Source: Chryseobacterium sp. G0162
GTDB lineage: Bacteria; Bacteroidota; Bacteroidia; Flavobacteriales; Weeksellaceae
Assembly (NCBI RefSeq): GCF_003815715.1
Contig: NZ_CP033922.1
Location: 2,386,001 to 2,450,000, forward strand
DNA length: 64,000 nt
Direction of reading: 5' to 3'
Positions 59,159 to 64,000 of this stretch are shown here, piece after piece; position 1 is the first letter of the stretch; the number at the start of each line of letters is the position of its first letter. Below the pieces are notes generated by a model that saw only the letters and a program-made list of their open reading frames with translations, was not told where the DNA came from and did not search any database. Made by a program: the position numbers and the translations under genes.

Positions 59159-59187
59159 AAAGCACCGGGAAATCCCGGTGCTTTTTG
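59159..59187 (+). terminator. Strong terminator after clpC
   Basis: 12-bp stem (AAGCACCGGGA / TCCCGGTGCTT) with a 2-nt loop and five T residues. Confidence 0.95.
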
Positions 59188-59202
59188 CTTTTATCATCAA
59201 TA

Positions 59203-59360
59203 GGTTTTGGCTGCAACCAATTGATTTTTTTAATTTTTATCGAATGGCTAATTGAATATTTATACTAGAATAAATCCTCTGTATAATCTGGAAAATCTGT
59301 GAGATGATATTTAATCCGTCTAATGTCATTCTGAAGAAGAAAGAATCTCAAATACTTCAT
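59203..59360. repeat. Decayed dispersed repeats
   Basis: 59209-59226 resembles the GGCCAAAGCCAATGGATT segment at 8351-8368; 59276-59316 resembles the TCTGCGTAAT...ATCTGC tail at 8449-8477; 59321-59350 (AATGTCATTCTGAAGAAGAAAGAATCTC in part) matches one arm of the 36570-36650 element. No gene in 59188-59417. Confidence 0.55.
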
Positions 59361-59417
59361 CCTCAACACCAGACCCAAAGTCCTTTCTCTACATTTGAAA
59401 ACAGATTCAGTCAGATT

Positions 59418-59945
59418 TTAAAGTCCCACCACAAATCCGATATTCGGAACCAACCCATTTGCAAATACACTTGATTTCTCTTTCCAAAGTACATTGTACA
59501 TCAAACCGATCTGCATAAAAGAATTATTTCCGATTCTCTGCATATATCCTCCACCAAGGTACAAGGCATTTTCTTCTCTGTTATACTTATAATCGTAATA
59601 TTTATCATTGTAATTGATGAAATAATGCTGGAAGTTAGCGCTTAAATAAAAAGAACGGGCAAAATAATAATTCACAAAAGGTCCTACTCCAAACATGGTG
59701 GATCTAAAATAATCTGAAGTCTGCCAGGAAATACTTCCTACCACTCCTCCTTCAAGATCTTCAGTAAGGCGGTATCCTACTCTTGGAGAGGCCTGCAGAT
59801 AAAACGAACTATTGCTCCCGAACCCAAGGCCTATTCCTCCTCCAAAAGTCCATTTGTTATTTTCCTGCACCGGAGCACCTATTGAAACCTGGGAAAATGA
59901 GAGTCCTGAGATCATCAGCATCATAGAAATAATAAACTTTTTCAT
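59418..59945 (-). CDS. Outer-membrane beta-barrel protein
   Basis: 175 residues; signal peptide ending 'GLSFSQ'. Strand-rich with 'KWTFGGGIGLGFG', 'FYLQASPRVGYRL', 'SYYFRST'-like segments, 'YYFARSFYLSANFQHYF', and a C-terminal 'PNIGFVVGL'. Probably an 8-strand barrel. No sequence family recognised. Confidence 0.72.
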   Translation of the reverse strand: MKKFIISMMLMISGLSFSQVSIGAPVQENNKWTFGGGIGLGFGSNSSFYLQASPRVGYRLTEDLEGGVVGSISWQTSDYFRSTMFGVGPFVNYYFARSFYLSANFQHYFINYNDKYYDYKYNREENALYLGGGYMQRIGNNSFMQIGLMYNVLWKEKSSVFANGLVPNIGFVVGL

Positions 59946-60099
59946 ATGTAAATATTTTATTTTGTTCTAAAGTAAGGGATAAATAATCACATTTTCATCT
60001 GTGTTTATCACTTAAAAAACTTTATTAATGGTGTTTTTATTTTAACATCGTTTTTATCAATGTTTAAAATTATGGTTTTTTTACGAATTTATTTAGTTG

Positions 60100-60107
60100 T
60101 ATTTTTG
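60100..60107 (+). promoter_or_regulatory. -7 box for mnmA
   Basis: TATTTTTG, perfect TAnnTTTG. The leader before the ATG at 60158 is about 45 nt and carries a small AACTC / GAGTT hairpin (60124-60138). Confidence 0.5.
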
Positions 60108-60157
60108 CCACGTCAAACTAAGAACTCCCGTTAAGAGTTTCGTAAAATTGAAATACA

Positions 60158-61345
60158 ATGAAAGTAGTAGTAGGCCTCTCCGGAGGTGTAGATTCAAGTG
60201 TTACAGCACATTTGCTACAACAGCAAGGTCATGAAGTAGTGGCTTTGTTTATGAGAAACTGGAATGATGCTTCTGTAACATTAGAAGATGAATGTCCCTG
60301 GATTGAGGACAGTAATGATGCCCTTATGGTGGCACAAAAACTTGGAATTCCTTTCCAGGTGATTGATATGAGCGAGCTTTATAAGGAACGTATTGTAGAT
60401 TATATGTTCGATGAATATCAAAAAGGAAGAACTCCGAATCCTGATGTTTTATGCAACAGAGAAGTTAAATTCGATGTTTTTATGAAAACGGCCATGTCTT
60501 TAGGTGCTGATAAGGTAGCTACAGGACATTATGCCAGAGTGGATTCTACTATTGATGAAAACGGAAAGGAAATCTTTCATCTTTTAGCAGGAAAAGATAA
60601 CAATAAGGACCAGTCTTATTTCCTTTGCCAGCTAAGCCAGGATCAGTTGTCAAAAGCTTTATTCCCTATCGGAGAACTTACCAAACCTCAGGTAAGAGAG
60701 ATCGCCAAAGAAATCGGGTTGGTTACCGCTGATAAAAAGGATTCTCAAGGGTTATGTTTCATCGGAAAAGTGAGTTTACCACAGTTTTTGCAACAGCAAT
60801 TGAAACCGAATGAAGGAGAAATTGTAGAGATCTTCAAAGATTCCCCTTTATTTGCAGAAGAAACTCCTGAATTTTCTAATAAAGAAGAAGAACTTAGCTT
60901 CTTATCCAGAAAAATCAATTATAAAAAAGCTGACGGAAAGGTTATCGGAAAGCATCAGGGTGCTCAATTTTTCACGATCGGCCAAAGTAGAGGATTAGGA
61001 ATTGGCGGACATAAAGAAAGTTGTTTCATCGTTTCAAGAGACATGGAAAACAATATTATTTTTGTGGGAGAAGGAAGTCATTTTCCAGGTCTTTACAAGA
61101 AGGCTTTAAAAATAGATAATGCTGAACTTCATTGGGTTCGTGAGGATATGAGACTTCAAAATGGAGAATCTATGGAGGTAATGGCCAGATTCAGATACAG
61201 ACAGTCTTTACAAAAAGCGACTCTCTATCAGTTTGAAAACGATTTTTATGTTGAGTTTGAAGAACCACAATCTGCCATTGCTGAAGGGCAGTTCGCTTCA
61301 TGGTATATTGATGAAGAACTGATTGGAAGTGGTGTAATTTCGTAA
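60158..61345 (+). CDS. mnmA: tRNA-specific 2-thiouridylase
   Basis: 395 residues. PP-loop 'GLSGGVDSS' (6-14) binds ATP. '[15 protein letters not shown]' gives active-site C99; '[10 protein letters not shown]' gives C200, the second catalytic Cys. C-terminal tRNA-binding beta-barrel from about 290. It installs s2 on U34 of tRNA-Lys/Glu/Gln. Confidence 0.97.
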   Translation: MKVVVGLSGGVDSSVTAHLLQQQGHEVVALFMRNWNDASVTLEDECPWIEDSNDALMVAQKLGIPFQVIDMSELYKERIVDYMFDEYQKGRTPNPDVLCNREVKFDVFMKTAMSLGADKVATGHYARVDSTIDENGKEIFHLLAGKDNNKDQSYFLCQLSQDQLSKALFPIGELTKPQVREIAKEIGLVTADKKDSQGLCFIGKVSLPQFLQQQLKPNEGEIVEIFKDSPLFAEETPEFSNKEEELSFLSRKINYKKADGKVIGKHQGAQFFTIGQSRGLGIGGHKESCFIVSRDMENNIIFVGEGSHFPGLYKKALKIDNAELHWVREDMRLQNGESMEVMARFRYRQSLQKATLYQFENDFYVEFEEPQSAIAEGQFASWYIDEELIGSGVIS

Positions 61346-61387
61346 AAACCGGATTATATTAATATCATTACTTAACGATATCATAAA

Positions 61388-61420
61388 GCCCGAAGCATTT
61401 TGTTTCGGGTTTGTTTTTTT
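61388..61420 (+). terminator. Terminator, twin copy 1
   Basis: CCCGAA / TTCGGG stem extended by A-T and wobble pairs, 9-nt loop GCATTTTGT, T-tract. Nearly identical to 61727-61757. Confidence 0.8.
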
Positions 61421-61502
61421 AAAAGAAATATTTTTTGATTTTTTTTGTAACGTATTTTAAATTGTCATACTTACTGAGTAAATAACAATAAAAAATATCA
61501 TT

Positions 61503-61712
61503 ATGAAAACAACTACAAGAAATCAATATGCTTATGCCAACAGCATTTTAATCGTTTTGGTATCAGCTGTTTTTGGATATAATCTCTATCAGTTGATTGT
61601 ACATCCAGCCCAATCCAATATTGCTCTAAGCCTTATTTTGGTGGTTCTTACGTCCATTATGGTCAGAAAATATGGATACAAACAGGTCAGGGATAAAAAA
61701 GAAAATAATTAA
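61503..61712 (+). CDS. Small two-TM membrane protein
   Basis: 69 residues, two hydrophobic helices (about 14-31 and 40-55), hydrophilic ends with a basic C-terminal 'YGYKQVRDKKENN'. No family recognised. It is bracketed by two near-identical terminators, so it is a separate transcription unit. Confidence 0.65.
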   Translation: MKTTTRNQYAYANSILIVLVSAVFGYNLYQLIVHPAQSNIALSLILVVLTSIMVRKYGYKQVRDKKENN

Positions 61713-61726
61713 TCTCAATATATAAC

Positions 61727-61757
61727 GCCCGAAGCATTTTTGTTTCGGGTTTGTTTT
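61727..61757 (+). terminator. Terminator, twin copy 2
   Basis: Same stem-loop as 61388-61420 with one extra T in the loop and a shorter T-tract. Confidence 0.8.
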
Positions 61758-61761
61758 GGAT

Positions 61762-62115
61762 TTATTTTCTGAATTCATCCTTAGGTTTAATTGCGGCCAA
61801 CAAGAATATTATAATCAACTCCAGGATCAAAATCATGGTCAAGAATCCAATAGGTTTTCCCAACATGACTCCGCGAATTAGTTTGATAATTCCCAAGCCA
61901 CCAATAAGCATTAAAAAATAAAAAGTTGTCTGTGAAATCATTTCCCCTACTGATTTTAGAATAAAGACAGACAGGTAAAATCCAATGACCAGGATCAGAT
62001 AGAACTTTAAAAAGTCAGGGCCTTTGATTGCAATCGGATTGAATGTCTGACATTCACTAATAAGCCATATATAACTTATTGCAACCGGTATAGCATGAAT
62101 AATCAGCTTTTTCAT
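61762..62115 (-). CDS. Four-TM membrane protein
   Basis: 117 residues with hydrophobic helices at about 3-20, 34-52, 62-82 and 90-110. No conserved motif recognised. It directly follows the Cys/Gly-tailed protein gene (26 bp), so the two may be one transcript. Confidence 0.65.
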   Translation of the reverse strand: MKKLIIHAIPVAISYIWLISECQTFNPIAIKGPDFLKFYLILVIGFYLSVFILKSVGEMISQTTFYFLMLIGGLGIIKLIRGVMLGKPIGFLTMILILELIIIFLLAAIKPKDEFRK

Positions 62116-62141
62116 GATTCATTATATTTTAATTATTTGTC

Positions 62142-62864
62142 TTATCCGCCACAACCTCCGCAGCCGCCACAACCTCCACCACAGCCTCCGCCACAGCTAC
62201 TTCCGCCACTACAACTACTGCCTCCACTATCATTTAAGTCGGAATTGCCGTCTTTTTTATCTTTAGTGTTTGTAATGGCAGATATTATTCCTCCAAAAAT
62301 GATAATTCCTACGAAGGAAAAGAAGATAGAACCAACAGTCGTTATCACTTCTCCAAGGCAGGAACTAAGCGTTAAGATTACAATCAGAAACGGAATCCAT
62401 TTCCATATTGGTGAATTCCTTTTTATGTCTTTAATCACATTCCCATTTAGCCAAATATCCTGAGGCGCCTCACAATGAAAGACCTCTTTATAGTTTTTCA
62501 AAGTTGTTGAAAACCAATTATAATGCTTTATTTTCTCATTAAATCCTCCTTTTGAAGGATGATGATGTAAGGATCTTTTTAAAATATTAGGACAAAATTC
62601 TTCCCAATAACTCTGAGTATAGATCAAATGCATATGCCACACTTTATCTACGATTTCACTTGGTGAAGCTCCTTTGGGAAGAATACAGCAGAGATAGACA
62701 AATTTTTTATATTCTTCGATGGCTTTTCTGGTAAAGTCCATGCTCCAGTTTTCTTCTTTTGCCAGTTTTTTTGAAAAAGGGAAATCAGCATCGGAAGCGT
62801 CCAGTGAGAATCCTTGGATTCTATTCCAAAGGGACTCATCTTTTAATAACATTTTTGTTTCCAT
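62142..62864 (-). CDS. GRDP-like membrane protein with Cys/Gly-rich tail
   Basis: Start at METKMLLK; 240 residues. The N-terminal half has 'VDKVWHMHLIYTQSYWEEFCPN' and 'HHHPSKGG', a set also found in glycine-rich-domain (GRDP) proteins (WHxH ... Y ... C ... HHP), suggesting a metal site. Two hydrophobic segments (about 153-170 and 176-200) follow, then a Ser/Gly/Cys tail with at least seven Cys. The tail could bind metal or be lipidated; function unknown. Confidence 0.65.
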   Translation of the reverse strand: METKMLLKDESLWNRIQGFSLDASDADFPFSKKLAKEENWSMDFTRKAIEEYKKFVYLCCILPKGASPSEIVDKVWHMHLIYTQSYWEEFCPNILKRSLHHHPSKGGFNEKIKHYNWFSTTLKNYKEVFHCEAPQDIWLNGNVIKDIKRNSPIWKWIPFLIVILTLSSCLGEVITTVGSIFFSFVGIIIFGGIISAITNTKDKKDGNSDLNDSGGSSCSGGSSCGGGCGGGCGGCGGCGG

Positions 62865-62978
62865 TGTTTTTTCTTTTGTTTTTCTACTCAAATATCAATG
62901 GATTTTAAAATATAAAAGTCTTTCAAAAATCTTATTTGGTTTGATAAAAATCTTAAATTAGTCTTACAAAATCAAAAT

Positions 62979-63875
62979 ATGAAAAAGGAAGATATTCTAC
63001 ATCTTGAGAAGTTGATGAATTTCTTAAGTCAGCATTTTTTAAAGAAAAACCAGTGGGAAGATGTTACCAAAACGGAATGGTCATACATCTGTGCTGAACT
63101 TAATGAACTTATTACCAATGAACATTCAGAGAAAGAAATAAAGAAGAATCCTAATCTTCTGGGACCCCATTATCTTTATGAACATCTGATTATCAATAAG
63201 CTGAAAAGATTCAGACAGAATGAAAATGCTGTTTTAAGCAGACCTAACCTTGCCAAATTAAGCCTGATTGTCAAAGTCTTAGGGTATTCCAATTATATTG
63301 ATTTTATCAATTCCAATACTGAATCATTCAATTTTAATGATCTTAAGATCGATATGAATAATGTGAATCAGAATACAGCCCTTTTAGAGCGTCTTGTAGG
63401 CTGTTGGTATTCATATAACAGAAATCTTCCGGAGAACCCTACACAAGCCCTGGAAGACCGGATATGGCGCTCTGCCATGGAGATTTATAAATCTGAAACC
63501 ACCGGGGAATATTTCATAGAAAGAAGCGGCGGAGACCATCACAAATATTTCGGAAAAGTAACAGCCTACTCTGATTATGTTTTTATCATCATGAACAGCA
63601 ATACTTTTATCCGTCAAAGACATTTTATATCAAGAATAAAGGATAGTAAAGAAAAACTTAAAAATCCAGATTATAAGCTTCATGAATTACACTTCATCAG
63701 CACATGTATAAGTTTCAATCAGGAACCTATTGCCTTATTTGAAATTTTCCGGAAAGCAGATCGTAAAAACTTTATTTCGGACTCCATCAGTTTTCCAATT
63801 GACAGTGATGAGATTCCGGAGTCCATACTTAAACAGCTTGAGGATACTGAATCTAACAGGATTGATTACAGGTAG
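62979..63875 (+). CDS. Hypothetical cytosolic protein
   Basis: 298 residues, no signal or membrane segment. N-terminal helical part ('LHLEKLMNFLSQHFLKKNQW') and a C-terminal part with strands around 'GCWYSYNRNLPENP', 'GEYFIERSGGDHHKYFGKV'. The last part ('FISTCISFNQEPIALFEIF') hints at an effector or sensor fold. Unrecognised. It begins a plus-strand transcript divergent from the GRDP-like gene. Confidence 0.55.
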   Translation: MKKEDILHLEKLMNFLSQHFLKKNQWEDVTKTEWSYICAELNELITNEHSEKEIKKNPNLLGPHYLYEHLIINKLKRFRQNENAVLSRPNLAKLSLIVKVLGYSNYIDFINSNTESFNFNDLKIDMNNVNQNTALLERLVGCWYSYNRNLPENPTQALEDRIWRSAMEIYKSETTGEYFIERSGGDHHKYFGKVTAYSDYVFIIMNSNTFIRQRHFISRIKDSKEKLKNPDYKLHELHFISTCISFNQEPIALFEIFRKADRKNFISDSISFPIDSDEIPESILKQLEDTESNRIDYR

Positions 63876-64000
63876 GACGCGATATGCTGGGTACGGGAAA
63901 TTTGGAACTAGATACAAGGATGGTTCAGAAATAGGGAACCAAAACTGCTAAGAAAAACACTCTATAAACATCAACAGTTATTCACCATATCCACCCGAAA
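63876..64000. other. Right edge, no gene seen
   Basis: 125 bp after the last stop, with no credible frame, hairpin or tRNA. Sequence is cut by the window. Confidence 0.5.

Noticed and set aside
62095..62463. Proline-rich plus-strand frame
   Set aside because: It is the antisense reading of the Cys/Gly-rich tail of the 62142-62864 gene.
1..64000. CRISPR array, prophage or insertion sequence
   Set aside because: No regularly spaced direct repeats, cas genes, phage structural genes or transposase genes were found.

Overview
The window looks like chromosomal DNA from a member of the Flavobacteriia, most likely Chryseobacterium or a close relative in the Weeksellaceae. This rests on the low G+C content, the many TAnnTTTG-type -7 promoter boxes, the near absence of Shine-Dalgarno sequences, proteins typical of Bacteroidota (a Cys-less AccD, PorT-like barrels, YARHG and MORN-repeat proteins, ExbB/ExbD/TonB), and GG-leader peptide genes. 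The species call is inference; no rRNA is present.

Layout. Positions 1-4.9 kb are visibly more A+T-rich and hold accessory genes: the start of a gene running off the left edge, a three-gene run ending in a ComEC-like metallo-beta-lactamase-fold hydrolase, a solitary HigA-type antitoxin/regulator, and a minus-strand pair made of a one-TM protein and a HExxH protein. This is the best candidate for an undescribed conflict (defence or toxin) module. From 5.3 kb onward the content is mostly ordinary core genome: a short operon with CsaA-like, DEDD exonuclease and SufT-like genes (5.3-7.4 kb), sulfurtransferase and HMG-CoA lyase, peptidase T, a LytS/LytTR two-component pair beside a Cys-rich leader peptide gene (11.5-14.4 kb), an AraC-MFS pair, ThiL, a thioesterase and a flavoprotein operon (15.5-22.8 kb), two thioredoxin-like genes, two tandem RiPP-like precursor genes and mutS (23.3-27.6 kb), envelope proteins, an RNA methyltransferase, CBS, NAD kinase, aldolase and AccD (28-36 kb), an SpmAB-type membrane protein, a four-helix-bundle gene set between inverted repeats, and exbB-exbD-tonB (37-41.4 kb). 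Next come a DUF885 peptidase-like lipoprotein, DinB-like, endonuclease III and Bcp (42-45.8 kb), a tolC-sprT-manC run, folC followed by two tRNA-Val genes (50.2-51.7 kb), a phosphopantetheinyl transferase and a glycosyltransferase/SufE cluster (52-56.4 kb), clpC, mnmA, and finally small membrane proteins and a Cys/Gly-tailed protein (61.5-64 kb).

How genes work together. Clear functional units are ExbB-ExbD-TonB (outer-membrane energisation), the LytS-type kinase with its overlapping LytTR regulator, the GT2/GT9/GT4 genes with ManC (surface polysaccharide), and the oxidative or DNA-damage pair nth/bcp, which share overlapping divergent promoters. Two tandem peptides and one further Cys-rich peptide look like ribosomally made, exported or modified peptides, but no modification enzyme is visible nearby. 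Core enzymes with lost metal sites (AccD without its zinc ribbon, endonuclease III without its Fe-S loop) probably reflect lineage-wide changes. Several intergenic regions hold decayed copies of dispersed repeats. No CRISPR array, transposase, prophage or rRNA operon was seen.
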